Below are positions 45,969-54,765 of a DNA stretch of 64,000 nt, in pieces (within the stretch, counting starts at the first letter, position 1; each line of letters begins with the position of its first letter). Position numbers and translations under genes: made by a program. The stretch comes from Mesorhizobium sp. CAU 1732 (GTDB lineage Bacteria > Pseudomonadota > Alphaproteobacteria > Rhizobiales > Rhizobiaceae): positions 1,984,001 through 2,048,000 of the forward strand of contig NZ_JBDQQR010000001.1 of NCBI RefSeq assembly GCF_039888675.1, read 5' to 3'. The notes beneath the pieces are model-generated. The model was given only the letters and a program-made list of their open reading frames with translations, did not search any database and was not told the origin of the DNA.

Positions 45969-47351
45969 GTGTCTTTCGTTCGCAATCGTCTAGTCGCAGC
46001 GCTGCTCATGTCCGGAGCCATGCTGGCCTCGCCGTCGGCGATGGCGGAATCGATCCATGGTGCCCTGGCAAAGGCTTATTCCAACAATTCCAGCCTGAAC
46101 TCGGCCCGTGCCGGTGTTCGCGTGACCGATGAGGGTGTCGCGATCGCGAAGTCGGGCTGGCGGCCGGTCATCGGTGCGACGGGCAGCTTGAACTACCAGA
46201 CGCAGTCCGGTGTCGAAATCACCACGGGGTCGTTCGGCGTCCAGATCCAGCAGTCGCTGTTCGACGGGTTCCAGACGCTGAACAATGTCCGATCCGCCGA
46301 ATCGCGCGTCTTCGCTTCCAACGAAAGCCTGCGCAATACCGAGCAGAATATTCTCTTCAATGCCGCCTCGGCCTATGTCGATGTGCTGCGCGACCGCCAG
46401 ATCGCTGTGTTTCGCGAGCGCAATCTGGACTTCCTCGGCGAGCAGGTGCGTGCGGCCAACTCGCGCTTCGAAGTGGGTGAAGGCACCCGCACCGACGTGG
46501 CGCAGTCGCAGGCCCAGCAGGCAGCGGCAGTCGCCCAGTTGAGCGCGGCGCGCGCACAGGTGCAGGTCAGCGAAGCGCTGTACCGCCAGATCGTCGGCGA
46601 TGCGCCGGGCCGTCTCGAAGGCGCGAGGCCGCTTGGGCGTTTGCTCCCGAACAGCATCGAGGCCGCCTTTGGGATCGGCCTCGTGGAACACCCCGTCATC
46701 AAGGCAAACCAGCATCTGGTCGATGCGGCCGCGTTTCAGGTGAAGGCAACGGAAGGCACGCTTCTGCCGCAGGTCAGCGCTCAGGCCGGCGTGTCGCGAA
46801 GCTTCCGTGATTCGAACCTGCCTGGCGTGGGCGGCGGCACCAGTTCGCAGGACGGCACGACGGATCAGGCTTCGGTCGGTCTCAACCTGACGATCCCGAT
46901 CTATCAGGGCGGCCGCGTGTCGGCGCAGGTTCGCCAGTCGAAGGAAACCCTCGGCCAGGCGCGCATCGAAGTCGACGTGGCGCGTGACACGGTGCGGCAG
47001 GCGATCACGGCCGCGTGGACGCAGTACATTGCAGGCCAGCAGGTCGTCTCGGCGAACCGCGAGCTCGTTTCTGCCGCCCAGCTTGCGCTGAACGGCGTCA
47101 GCGAAGAGCGCAATGTGGGCCAGCGCACCACGCTTGACGTCCTGAACGCGCAGGCCGACGTGATTGCTGCGCAGATCAATCTCGCCTCCGCAGAGCGTGA
47201 CGTCATCGCCGCGAGCTATGCGATCCTCTCGTCGATCGGCTATCTGACGCCGCAGCGCCTCGGCCTCAATGTCGAGGTCTATCGCGTCGAAGAGCATTAC
47301 GACGCCGTCAAGGACAAGTGGATCGGCCTCAAGACCCCGGACGGACGCTGA
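45969..47351 (+). CDS. tolC: TolC-family outer-membrane efflux protein
   Basis: A 460-residue outer-membrane channel for type I secretion and multidrug efflux. Start at GTG 45969 with GAGG upstream, giving a signal peptide that ends PSAMAES; an in-frame ATG lies 14 codons further up. Two OEP repeats are seen, with coiled helices such as ENVSRAE-like VRSAESRVFASNESLRN and paired TLNVLNAQ-like LDVLNAQADVIAAQ. Upstream (45795-45810) GTTAC/GTAAC forms a small inverted repeat near the promoter. Confidence 0.94.
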   Translation: MSFVRNRLVAALLMSGAMLASPSAMAESIHGALAKAYSNNSSLNSARAGVRVTDEGVAIAKSGWRPVIGATGSLNYQTQSGVEITTGSFGVQIQQSLFDGFQTLNNVRSAESRVFASNESLRNTEQNILFNAASAYVDVLRDRQIAVFRERNLDFLGEQVRAANSRFEVGEGTRTDVAQSQAQQAAAVAQLSAARAQVQVSEALYRQIVGDAPGRLEGARPLGRLLPNSIEAAFGIGLVEHPVIKANQHLVDAAAFQVKATEGTLLPQVSAQAGVSRSFRDSNLPGVGGGTSSQDGTTDQASVGLNLTIPIYQGGRVSAQVRQSKETLGQARIEVDVARDTVRQAITAAWTQYIAGQQVVSANRELVSAAQLALNGVSEERNVGQRTTLDVLNAQADVIAAQINLASAERDVIAASYAILSSIGYLTPQRLGLNVEVYRVEEHYDAVKDKWIGLKTPDGR

Positions 47352-47522
47352 GCCCGGACGGGCAGCGCCACCGGCGCCGCCAAACTTGTGCGAAAGCTGC
47401 GTCTGTTCTCGGCGGGGGATTCTCTCGATACGCCATGTCGTCTAGCCTGATGCATGATTCGGTCGATGTACGGGGCATCGGCGGGACCGGAAATCGGGTC
47501 ACATGAGGCGGCGGACGTGACA

Positions 47523-48224
47523 ATGGGACAGACTGGCAGCGCACAGCGGGAACCTTCCATGGAGGAGATTCTCGCTTCGATCCGACGGATCATTGAGGAC
47601 AGCGACACCGTCCAGCAGCCCGGCGCTGAAGATTTGGCCAAACTCGATGCCGAGCCCGCCGCAGTTGGCGTGGACGATATGCCGCCTGAGAGCGAAATCG
47701 AGGCGTTTCGCGCCGAACTCGACGACGTGGAGATCAATCCGGAGCCGGCCCGACCATCCATGTCTATGGCCGATATCCAGGCATCGGTCGCGGTTGTACC
47801 ACCCGTCACGCCCGAGCCGAAGGCTGCCGAAATCCATGCCTTCAACACCGCGTCGAAGCCGGACTTCGGCTCATATCAATCGACGCTTGAAAACGAGCGC
47901 GACGCGCCCGAATCACTTCCCGAAGACGCGCCATTCGACGCGCGCGTCGAGCCGGTATTCGTCGCTGAGAAGCCGGCCCCCGCGCCATCGGCCGGAGACG
48001 CGCGCTCGGCCATCATATCCGACCAGACGGGGCGTCAGGTCGCGGCCGCGTTCGGCGAGTTGTCCGAAGCCTTTGCCGCGAGCCGCCGCCGCTCCTTCGA
48101 CGAGATGGCCGAGGAGATGCTGCGTCCGATGCTGCAGGACTGGCTCGACAACAATCTTCCGACGCTGGTGGAAAAGCTGGTGCGCGAGGAAATCGAGCGC
48201 GTCGCACGCGGCGGGCAGGGCTGA
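47523..48224 (+). CDS. popZ: PopZ-like polar organising protein (DUF2497)
   Basis: A 233-residue acidic protein. The short N-terminal helix EPSMEEILASIRRII, a long Pro/Glu-rich disordered middle (residues 35-150), and the C-terminal oligomerisation helices MAEEMLRPMLQDWLDNNLP with VEKLVREEIERVARG are those of PopZ. PopZ forms a polar matrix that anchors chromosome origins and signalling proteins. Start at ATG 47523 after an open upstream frame. Sits in the conserved row tolC-popZ-valS. Confidence 0.92.
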   Translation: MGQTGSAQREPSMEEILASIRRIIEDSDTVQQPGAEDLAKLDAEPAAVGVDDMPPESEIEAFRAELDDVEINPEPARPSMSMADIQASVAVVPPVTPEPKAAEIHAFNTASKPDFGSYQSTLENERDAPESLPEDAPFDARVEPVFVAEKPAPAPSAGDARSAIISDQTGRQVAAAFGELSEAFAASRRRSFDEMAEEMLRPMLQDWLDNNLPTLVEKLVREEIERVARGGQG

Positions 48225-48230
48225 ACCGCG

Positions 48231-48626
48231 CTACGCGAGCGTGATGTCCGTCCTGGGGAAATCATCCCCCTTGCACAAAAGGGGGATATCCAGGGTTTTG
48301 GCGCAGGCATAGGCGAAGCAGTCGCCCATATTCAAAGCTGCCGAGTGATGCCCTTTACCGAAGAGCCGGGATGCGCGCAGTGCTTCGCGGCCGATCACAT
48401 CGTCGATGCTGACCGTTTCCAACCGAAACCGGGTTAGGAGATGGCGAACCATTTCCTCCGTGTTGTCCAACGGGATGTCGGCTTTCCGATGCAAGCCTCT
48501 CACTGCCTCCCAAATGCTGATGGCGGAGACATAAATAGTGTTCGCGCTTGCCATTCGGCCGAATAGTGATTCCCAGCCAGGTTCTTTCGCTATGATGGCT
48601 ATGATGGCCGACGCATCGACGAACAT
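48231..48626 (-). CDS. vapC: VapC-type PIN-domain toxin
   Basis: A 131-residue PIN-domain ribonuclease. The four acidic residues are in place: FVDASAIIAII (Asp4), SISIWEAV (Glu), MGDCFAYACA (Asp) and CKGDDFPRTDI (Asp). It should cleave tRNA or rRNA when freed from VapB. ATG overlaps the vapB stop as TGATG. Transcribed against popZ and valS, ending 6 bp after the popZ stop. Confidence 0.92.
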   Translation of the reverse strand: MFVDASAIIAIIAKEPGWESLFGRMASANTIYVSAISIWEAVRGLHRKADIPLDNTEEMVRHLLTRFRLETVSIDDVIGREALRASRLFGKGHHSAALNMGDCFAYACAKTLDIPLLCKGDDFPRTDITLA

Positions 48627-48865
48627 CAGAGATCGCCGCTCAGTTCGTCAAAAAAAGCTTTGTCGGCTTCATTTCCTGTCTTGGGGTATTTGGCGAACTC
48701 ATCCTGCAACGCCTTGATCTTCTCGATCAGCGGAATTCCTTCTTCCGAACGACGCAGTTCATTCTCGATCGCCTCGCGAATGGTTTCCGTCAAACCCTTG
48801 CCCCTGAGTTCGGCCAAGCGGCGCACGGCGGCGTCAGTTGCTTTGTCTCGTATGGAGAGAGCCAT
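48626..48865 (-). CDS. vapB: VapB-type antitoxin
   Basis: A 79-residue antitoxin. The N-terminal part (ALSIRDKATDAAVRRLAELRG, read in two parts) is a ribbon-helix-helix DNA-binding fold of the PSK-transcription-factor type, and the C-terminal KTGNEADKAFFDELSGDL wraps the VapC active site. ATG 48865 is chosen because the upstream codons are not family-like. It is first in the vapBC operon and should bind the repeat at 48878-48907. Confidence 0.9.
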   Translation of the reverse strand: MALSIRDKATDAAVRRLAELRGKGLTETIREAIENELRRSEEGIPLIEKIKALQDEFAKYPKTGNEADKAFFDELSGDL

Positions 48866-48877
48866 GGTGCGTGCCCT

Positions 48878-48907
48878 TATATACGTTGCTTTTACATTGT
48901 ATATACG
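48878..48907 (-). promoter_or_regulatory. probable vapBC operator/promoter region
   Basis: TATATACG occurs at 48878-48885 and 48900-48907, 22 bp (two helical turns) apart; the second lies in a palindromic GTATATAC. On the vapBC strand TTGATC-16 bp-TATATA gives a weak promoter that overlaps the distal repeat, fitting VapBC autorepression. Confidence 0.45.
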
Positions 48908-49002
48908 CTCTTGCCGGCGCGGATCAACCGCCCCAGTTGACTCGGCACGACCCATCCGGTTTACACCGGCCCACGAATTCCCTGAGATTGCGGACGTTTT
49001 CC

Positions 49003-51786
49003 ATGCTCGAGAAGACCTACGATTCCAACGCGGTCGAACCCCGGATCGCCAAAGCCTGGGAGGATGCGGACGCGTTCGCCGCCGGCGCCGGATCGAAGCC
49101 GGGCGCCGAGGCGTTCACGATCGTGATCCCGCCGCCGAACGTTACCGGCTCGCTGCATATGGGCCATGCGCTCAACAACACGCTGCAGGACATTCTGGTC
49201 CGCTTCGAGCGCATGCGCGGCAAGAACGTGCTGTGGCAGCCGGGCATGGATCATGCCGGCATCGCGACCCAGATGGTCGTCGAGCGCAAATTGACCGAGC
49301 AGCAGATCCATCGCCGTGACCTCACGCGCGAGCAGTTCATCGACAAGGTCTGGGAGTGGAAGTCCGAATCGGGCGGCATGATCTTCAACCAGTTGAAGCG
49401 GCTGGGTGCGTCCTGCGATTGGGGCCGCGAGCGCTTCACCATGGACGAGGGCCTGTCCGAAGCCGTTCTCGAGGTCTTCGTCACGCTCTACGAGCAGGGG
49501 CTGATCTACAAGGACAAGCGCCTCGTCAACTGGGACCCCAAGCTTCTCACCGCGATCTCGGACCTTGAGGTCGAGCAGGTCGAGATGAACGGAAATCTCT
49601 GGCATTTCCGCTATCCCATCGAAGGCAAGACCTACGATCCGCTCGACCCGTCGACCTACGTCACGGTTGCGACGACGCGGCCGGAAACGATGCTGGGCGA
49701 TACCGGCGTCGCAGTGCACCCGGAGGATGAGCGCTATACGGCGCTCGTCGGCACGAATGTCGTCCTCCCGATCGTCGGCCGCAAGATTCCGATCGTCGCC
49801 GACGACTATTCCGATCCCGAAAAGGGCACGGGCGCGGTCAAGATGACGCCGGCCCACGATTTTAACGATTTCGAGGTCGGCAAGCGCCATCATCTGCGCA
49901 TGGTGAGCATCCTCAACCAGGATGCGACCATCAACATCCTCGACAATGACGACTTTCTCGAAGGCGTCGAGGCGACGGATTTGCGTCAGGCCGTCTGGGC
50001 GCAGCTTCACGGGCTGGATCGATTCGAGGCGCGCAAGCTGATCGTGCAGATCATGGAAGAGGGCGGCTACCTAGACAAGGTCGAGCCGCACCGGCACGCC
50101 GTGCCGCATGGCGACCGCGGCGGCGTGCCGATCGAGCCTTTCCTGACCGACCAGTGGTATGTCGACGCCAAGACGCTCGCCCAGCCGGCGATTGCCAGCG
50201 TCCGCGAGGGCCGCACGAACTTCGTCCCGAAGAACTGGGAGAAGACCTATTTCGAGTGGATGGAGAACATCCAGCCCTGGTGCGTGTCGCGCCAATTGTG
50301 GTGGGGCCACCAGATTCCGGCCTGGTACGGCCCGGACGGCCACGTCTTCGTCGCGCGCAGCGAGAAGGAAGCGCTGGACGTCGCGGTCGAGTATTATCTC
50401 GCCGTCGACACGCCGTGGAAGGCGTGGGTCGAGGAGAAATTGGAGAACTTCGAGCCGGGCGAAATCCTGACCCGTGACGAGGATGTTCTGGACACCTGGT
50501 TCTCGTCCGCTCTCTGGCCGTTTTCGACGCTGGGCTGGCCGCAAAAGACCAAGGAACTCGACACCTACTACCAGACCGACGTTCTGGTGACCGGCTTCGA
50601 CATCATCTTCTTCTGGGTTGCCCGCATGATGATGATGGGCCTCCACTTCATGAAGGAGGAGCCGTTCCACACCGTCTACGTGCATGCGCTGGTTCGCGAC
50701 AAGAACGGCGCCAAGATGTCGAAGTCCAAGGGCAACGTCATCGACCCGCTGGAACTGGTCGACGAATACGGGGCCGACGCGCTGCGCTTCACGCTGTCGA
50801 TCATGGCGGCACAAGGGCGCGACGTGAAGCTCGATCCCGCGCGCGTGGCGGGCTATCGCAACTTCGGAACCAAGCTCTGGAACGCGACGCGGTTCGGCGA
50901 GATGAACGGCGTGGCGCATGACGCCAACTTCCGCCCCGAGAACGCGAAGCTCACGGTCAACCGCTGGATCCTGACGGAATTGTCGCGTGCGACCGCGCAG
51001 GTCACCGACGGCATAACGAGCTATCGGTTCAACGAGGCTGCGGGCGCCGCATATCGCTTCGTCTGGAATCTCGTCTGCGACTGGTATGTCGAGTTGCTGA
51101 AGCCCGTCTTTAATGGCGAGGACGAGGCGGGAAAGGCCGAAAGCCGTGCGTGCATGGCCTATGTGCTCGACGAGATTTACAAGCTGCTGCATCCGATGAT
51201 GCCGTTCATGACCGAGGAGCTCTGGGCACAGACAGCCGGCGGCGGCGTGATCCGCGAAACGCTGCTGTGCCACGCGGACTGGCCGATGCCCGATTTCGAG
51301 GACGCGGAAGCCGCTGCCGAAATCAACTGGCTCGTCGATCTCGTCACCGGCATTCGTTCGGTGCGGTCCGAGATGAACGTGCCTGCCGCCGCGATCGCGC
51401 CTCTGGTGCTGGTGGGGGCGAATGCCATGACGCGCGAACGCGTCGCGCGGCACGATCCGGCAATTCGCAGGCTGGCGCGCATCGGCGAGGTCGGCTTCGA
51501 CACAGCCGCGCCCAGGGGCTCCGCGCAATTGGTGCTCGGAGAGGCGACAGCATGCCTGCCGCTCGGCGACCTCATCGACCTCAAGGCCGAGGAGGCGCGT
51601 CTGTCCAAGGATCTCGCCAAGAATGCGGACGAGATGGCGCGCATCGACAAGAAGCTCGCCAACCCGAACTTTGTCGCCAAGGCAGCGGAGGATGTCGTGG
51701 CGGCAGAGCGCGAAAAGCTGGCGGAGTTCGCGGAAGCGCGCACGCGGCTGGAGACGGCGCTGGCACGGGTTCGCGACGCGGGCTGA
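49003..51786 (+). CDS. valS: valyl-tRNA synthetase
   Basis: A 927-residue class I synthetase charging tRNA-Val. HIGH appears as GSLHMGHALN near residue 50, the editing domain follows with DTWFSSALWP-type motifs, KMSKS is in NGAKMSKSKGN near residue 570, and a C-terminal coiled-coil (LIDLKAEEARLSKDL to KLANPNFVAKA) forms the tRNA-binding arm. Start at ATG 49003; vapBC has been inserted between it and popZ. Ends at a hairpin terminator. Confidence 0.97.
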   Translation: MLEKTYDSNAVEPRIAKAWEDADAFAAGAGSKPGAEAFTIVIPPPNVTGSLHMGHALNNTLQDILVRFERMRGKNVLWQPGMDHAGIATQMVVERKLTEQQIHRRDLTREQFIDKVWEWKSESGGMIFNQLKRLGASCDWGRERFTMDEGLSEAVLEVFVTLYEQGLIYKDKRLVNWDPKLLTAISDLEVEQVEMNGNLWHFRYPIEGKTYDPLDPSTYVTVATTRPETMLGDTGVAVHPEDERYTALVGTNVVLPIVGRKIPIVADDYSDPEKGTGAVKMTPAHDFNDFEVGKRHHLRMVSILNQDATINILDNDDFLEGVEATDLRQAVWAQLHGLDRFEARKLIVQIMEEGGYLDKVEPHRHAVPHGDRGGVPIEPFLTDQWYVDAKTLAQPAIASVREGRTNFVPKNWEKTYFEWMENIQPWCVSRQLWWGHQIPAWYGPDGHVFVARSEKEALDVAVEYYLAVDTPWKAWVEEKLENFEPGEILTRDEDVLDTWFSSALWPFSTLGWPQKTKELDTYYQTDVLVTGFDIIFFWVARMMMMGLHFMKEEPFHTVYVHALVRDKNGAKMSKSKGNVIDPLELVDEYGADALRFTLSIMAAQGRDVKLDPARVAGYRNFGTKLWNATRFGEMNGVAHDANFRPENAKLTVNRWILTELSRATAQVTDGITSYRFNEAAGAAYRFVWNLVCDWYVELLKPVFNGEDEAGKAESRACMAYVLDEIYKLLHPMMPFMTEELWAQTAGGGVIRETLLCHADWPMPDFEDAEAAAEINWLVDLVTGIRSVRSEMNVPAAAIAPLVLVGANAMTRERVARHDPAIRRLARIGEVGFDTAAPRGSAQLVLGEATACLPLGDLIDLKAEEARLSKDLAKNADEMARIDKKLANPNFVAKAAEDVVAAEREKLAEFAEARTRLETALARVRDAG

Positions 51787-51812
51787 TACGGTTTTGAGAC
51801 GGGTGAATCAGA

Positions 51813-51838
51813 AGCGTCGGCGAAAGCCGGCGCTTTTT
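51813..51838 (+). terminator. terminator of valS
   Basis: AGCGTCGGC-GAAA-GCCGGCGCT (one T-G pair) followed by five T residues, 27 bp past the valS stop. Confidence 0.85.
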
Positions 51839-52149
51839 CCGTGATGGGCTATCGGCTTACCGCTTTCGAGGGTGGTCGGCAGGGGTGACCGAAGTCGGAT
51901 GGCTGAGTTTCAAGACCCCGCGCCACATTTTCAGGCAATTGTTGCCACAATGTTACAATCAAAAATAATGCAATCCTATCAATGATTTGCATCTCTTTTC
52001 CGATTCAAGTTGGTAACGAATTGGGCGCTTTCGACAAAAATGTCTGTCGGCGCGGCGTTCATCCGTAAAAAAACCGCTTCTCGTATGGCAGCGAAGCAGG
52101 CACCTTCCTCCGTGGTTGTGCCGAGGTGAGCGGCACGGGGAGAAACTTC
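51839..52149. other. promoter/leader region of the FadL-like gene
   Basis: About 310 bp, AT-rich in the middle. It holds an inverted repeat ATGCAA/TTGCAT (51968-51973, 51987-51992), a TTGT...ACAA pair just upstream, and a small hairpin GTGCCG/CGGCAC (52118-52136) directly before the ribosome site GGGGAG. No gene is supported. Confidence 0.4.
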
Positions 52150-53271
52150 ATGACACATTTCCACATTCGCGCGGTTCTGGTTGGTGCGGCGATCGCTGTA
52201 ACCGTGACCTCTGCGGCGCAGGCCGGTGGCTTCGGCCGCGGCACAGCCGACACGGACATCCTGTTCGAACCCGGTAATTTCGCCGCACGCGCCGGCGTGA
52301 CCTTCGTAAACCCGAGCCGTAAATTCTCGGCGCATCCGGTTCCGGGCCTTGTCGGCAAGGATTATACGGAAAGCTATGTGATACCGTCGGTCGCGTTCAA
52401 AGCGCAGCTTTTCGATCCGCTGAGCTGCGCGGGAACCTACACCCAGCCTTATGGCGGCAACGTCAATTATGAGGGACGTCTCACGCCTGGCAAGCTGACC
52501 GAAAAGTTCCGTGTCGACGAATATGCGCTGACCTGCGCGGTGAAGTTCGGAGTCGGACCGGGCAATTTCTACATTCTCGGCGGCGCATTCGCGGAGCGTT
52601 TCGAATATGATCGCGTCAATTCGGTCATCCCGGGTGTCGCGAACGCGGATCTCGCGCTGAGCGGCAGCGACTACGGCTACCGTCTCGGTATTGCCTACGA
52701 CGTGCCGGAAATCGCGCTGCGTACGCAGTTGCTCTATCGCTCCAGCACGTCCTATGGCGCCGACGGCAACTTTTCCATCCCGCTGTTGGGCGTTTCGGCC
52801 GATGCGTTCGGGACGGGCAACCTGCCACAGAGCCTTGAGTTCAAGGTGCAGAGCGGCATCGCTCCCGGTTGGCTCGCATTCGGTTCGGTCAAGTGGACCG
52901 ACTGGAGCGTGCAGCAAGCCCTGGTCGTCTCCGTGCCTGGCTTCCCGCCCGCCAACAGCGAAGACACCTACAACTGGAAGGATGGCTGGACGGTTACCGG
53001 TGGTGTCGGTCACGCCTTCAACGACCGCATTTCCGGTCTTGTAAGCCTCTCCTGGGACAAGGGCGTGAACACCGGCTGGGATCATTCCAGCGACACGTGG
53101 ACCGCCGCCCTCGGCGGATCGGTCAAGGACACGTGGGGCGGTGAGTTCCGCGGCGGCGTCGGCGTATCCTACCTGACCTCGGCAACCCAGGAATTCGGCG
53201 ACAACGCGGGCAGCGTGGTCGATTCCGGTTGGGCCTATGCGCTCAACGTCGGCTACAAGCTGAGCTTCTGA
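52150..53271 (+). CDS. OmpP1/FadL-family outer-membrane transporter
   Basis: A 373-residue outer-membrane beta-barrel. A signal peptide (1-24) ends SAAQA-GG. The mature start GGFGRGTADTDILFE resembles the N-terminal plug of FadL proteins; many alternating strands (aromatic girdles such as AFGSVKWTDWSVQQ, WAYALNVGYKLSF with a C-terminal Phe) follow. FadL proteins let long-chain fatty acids or aromatic hydrophobics through. The ATG has GGGGAG seven bases upstream. No fatty-acid gene adjoins it. Confidence 0.9.
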   Translation: MTHFHIRAVLVGAAIAVTVTSAAQAGGFGRGTADTDILFEPGNFAARAGVTFVNPSRKFSAHPVPGLVGKDYTESYVIPSVAFKAQLFDPLSCAGTYTQPYGGNVNYEGRLTPGKLTEKFRVDEYALTCAVKFGVGPGNFYILGGAFAERFEYDRVNSVIPGVANADLALSGSDYGYRLGIAYDVPEIALRTQLLYRSSTSYGADGNFSIPLLGVSADAFGTGNLPQSLEFKVQSGIAPGWLAFGSVKWTDWSVQQALVVSVPGFPPANSEDTYNWKDGWTVTGGVGHAFNDRISGLVSLSWDKGVNTGWDHSSDTWTAALGGSVKDTWGGEFRGGVGVSYLTSATQEFGDNAGSVVDSGWAYALNVGYKLSF

Positions 53272-53308
53272 TCGCAGGCATCGTTCAAACCGACCATAAT
53301 TTGAGACA

Positions 53309-53335
53309 GGGCCCGATCGTCGATCGGGCCCTTTT
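53309..53335 (+). terminator. terminator of the FadL-like gene
   Basis: GGGCCCGAT-CGTCG-ATCGGGCCC followed by TTTTCTATT, 38 bp past the stop. Confidence 0.9.
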
Positions 53336-53524
53336 CTATTGCGCGGAGGCCTGAATTCACCGCAATTGCGGGTTTATCGCGCGATCCGCCTTGAATTTTG
53401 CGCCGAGATGCCTCATCTTCCCGCGCAGTCACCCGGGCCGGGCCCCTCTGACAGACGAGGCGTCGTCTGTGATGTCGGACCGATCGACGACGCGCGGACG
53501 CAGCGCTACCGAAAATCCAAAAAC

Positions 53525-54508
53525 ATGTTTGACCATGAATGGCTCTGGCCTGGATTCCTGGCGTTCGTCGCCTTGATCCTTTTCTTCGACCTGTTCGTCC
53601 TTCACAGGAAGGACCACGTCATCTCCACCCGTGAGGCGCTTCTTACGGTTGGCGGCTATGTCTCGCTTGCGATGCTTTTCGCCGCGAGCATCTTCTACTT
53701 CGAGGGGCAGCAGCGCGGCTCCGAATTCCTGACCGGCTACCTTGTCGAGCAGGCTCTGTCGCTGGACAATATCTTCGTCATCGCCTTGATCTTCTCCTAC
53801 TTCAAGGTGCCGGCGGAGGCGCAATATCGCGTCCTCTTCTACGGCATTGTCGGCGCGATCGTGATGCGCCTGTCGCTCATCGTCCCCGGCGTCAAACTGG
53901 TCGACCAGTTCTGGTGGGTGGGCGCGCTGCTCGGCATCGTGCTGCTCGTCTCCGGCTACAAGATGATGATGTCGGATGGCGACATGGCCGATCCGGGCAA
54001 CAGCCGCGTCGTGAAGTGGCTGCGCTCGACCGGTCGCGTGACCGAGGATTACGAGGGCTCGAAGTTCCTCACGCGGCGCAATGGCGTGTTGTTCATGACA
54101 CCCTTGTTCCTGGTGTTGATCACGGTCGAGATCACCGATCTGGTGTTCGCGGTCGACTCGATCCCGGCCGTGCTCGCGATCTCGAACGACCCGTTCATCG
54201 TCTTCTCGTCGAACGTGTTCGCGATCATGGGCCTGCGTGCCTTGTTCTTCGTGTTGTCGGGCATGATGCGTGAGTTCAGGTTCCTCAAGCACGGCCTGTC
54301 GCTGGTCCTGATCTTCGTCGGCTTCAAGATGCTGGTCCAGCATTGGTACAAGCTGCCGTCCGAGATCGCGCTTGGCGTGGTCGGTCTGCTCATCCTCGGA
54401 TCGGTCCTTCTGTCGATCATCATCAAGGATGAAGATCAGGGCAAAACCCCCGAAGAGGTGGCCGATCTCGAGCGCAAGGCCCATGCGGCCGAGGGCCCGG
54501 AGAGCTAA
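53525..54508 (+). CDS. TerC-family integral membrane protein
   Basis: A 327-residue membrane protein with about nine helices. Family motifs: EQALSLDNIFVIALIFSYF near residue 75, the charged FEGSKF-like YEGSKFLTRRNG and VEITDLVFAVDSIPAVLAIS near residue 205, with the conserved acidic residues within membranes. TerC/Alx proteins handle metal ions (manganese, calcium) and envelope stress. ATG 53525 follows an upstream open frame without similarity. I checked the leader for a yybP-ykoY manganese riboswitch and saw no match. Ends in a terminator. Confidence 0.93.
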   Translation: MFDHEWLWPGFLAFVALILFFDLFVLHRKDHVISTREALLTVGGYVSLAMLFAASIFYFEGQQRGSEFLTGYLVEQALSLDNIFVIALIFSYFKVPAEAQYRVLFYGIVGAIVMRLSLIVPGVKLVDQFWWVGALLGIVLLVSGYKMMMSDGDMADPGNSRVVKWLRSTGRVTEDYEGSKFLTRRNGVLFMTPLFLVLITVEITDLVFAVDSIPAVLAISNDPFIVFSSNVFAIMGLRALFFVLSGMMREFRFLKHGLSLVLIFVGFKMLVQHWYKLPSEIALGVVGLLILGSVLLSIIIKDEDQGKTPEEVADLERKAHAAEGPES

Positions 54509-54568
54509 GAGACCGACAATCCGGCGGCGCGGCAAACGCGCTCGCGCCGTCAGAGTTCCTTAACCACA

Positions 54569-54606
54569 CAAGCCGCGCTCCCCCGGGAGTGCGGCTTGTT
54601 GCGTTT
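54569..54606 (+). terminator. terminator of terC
   Basis: CAAGCCGCGCTCC-CCCG-GGAGTGCGGCTTG, one G-T pair, followed by TTGCGTTTT. Confidence 0.8.
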
Positions 54607-54651
54607 TGGCAACACTTTCTGAACAACCCATCCGCTATACAGGAGGGGCAA

Positions 54652-54765
54652 ATGAAATGCCCACTTCCCGCCATAAACCCGGCGCACCTCGAAGGTCTCT
54701 TGGAGCAGGCGCCGGATAAAGCGCAAAAAACGAGACAACAGCCGCACCGTTTGCGGCAGGGATGA
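54652..54765 (+). CDS. 37-residue small protein coupled to ilvD
   Basis: A short gene, ATG 54652 to TGA 54763-54765. It has the strongest ribosome site seen in this region (AGGAGGGG at 54641-54648, five bases from the ATG after AGGAGG) and its stop overlaps the ilvD start as ATGA (4 bp). It begins [17 protein letters not shown] and becomes basic and Gln-rich ([12 protein letters not shown]). It has five Leu and one Ile codon but no run of branched-chain codons, so a classical attenuation leader is not obvious. More likely a leader whose translation delivers ribosomes to ilvD. Not a known family to me. Confidence 0.6.
   Translation: MKCPLPAINPAHLEGLLEQAPDKAQKTRQQPHRLRQG

Noticed and set aside
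53341..53524. yybP-ykoY manganese riboswitch before terC
   Set aside because: The conserved GGGGAGTAG core and its pairing partner are not found in this leader.
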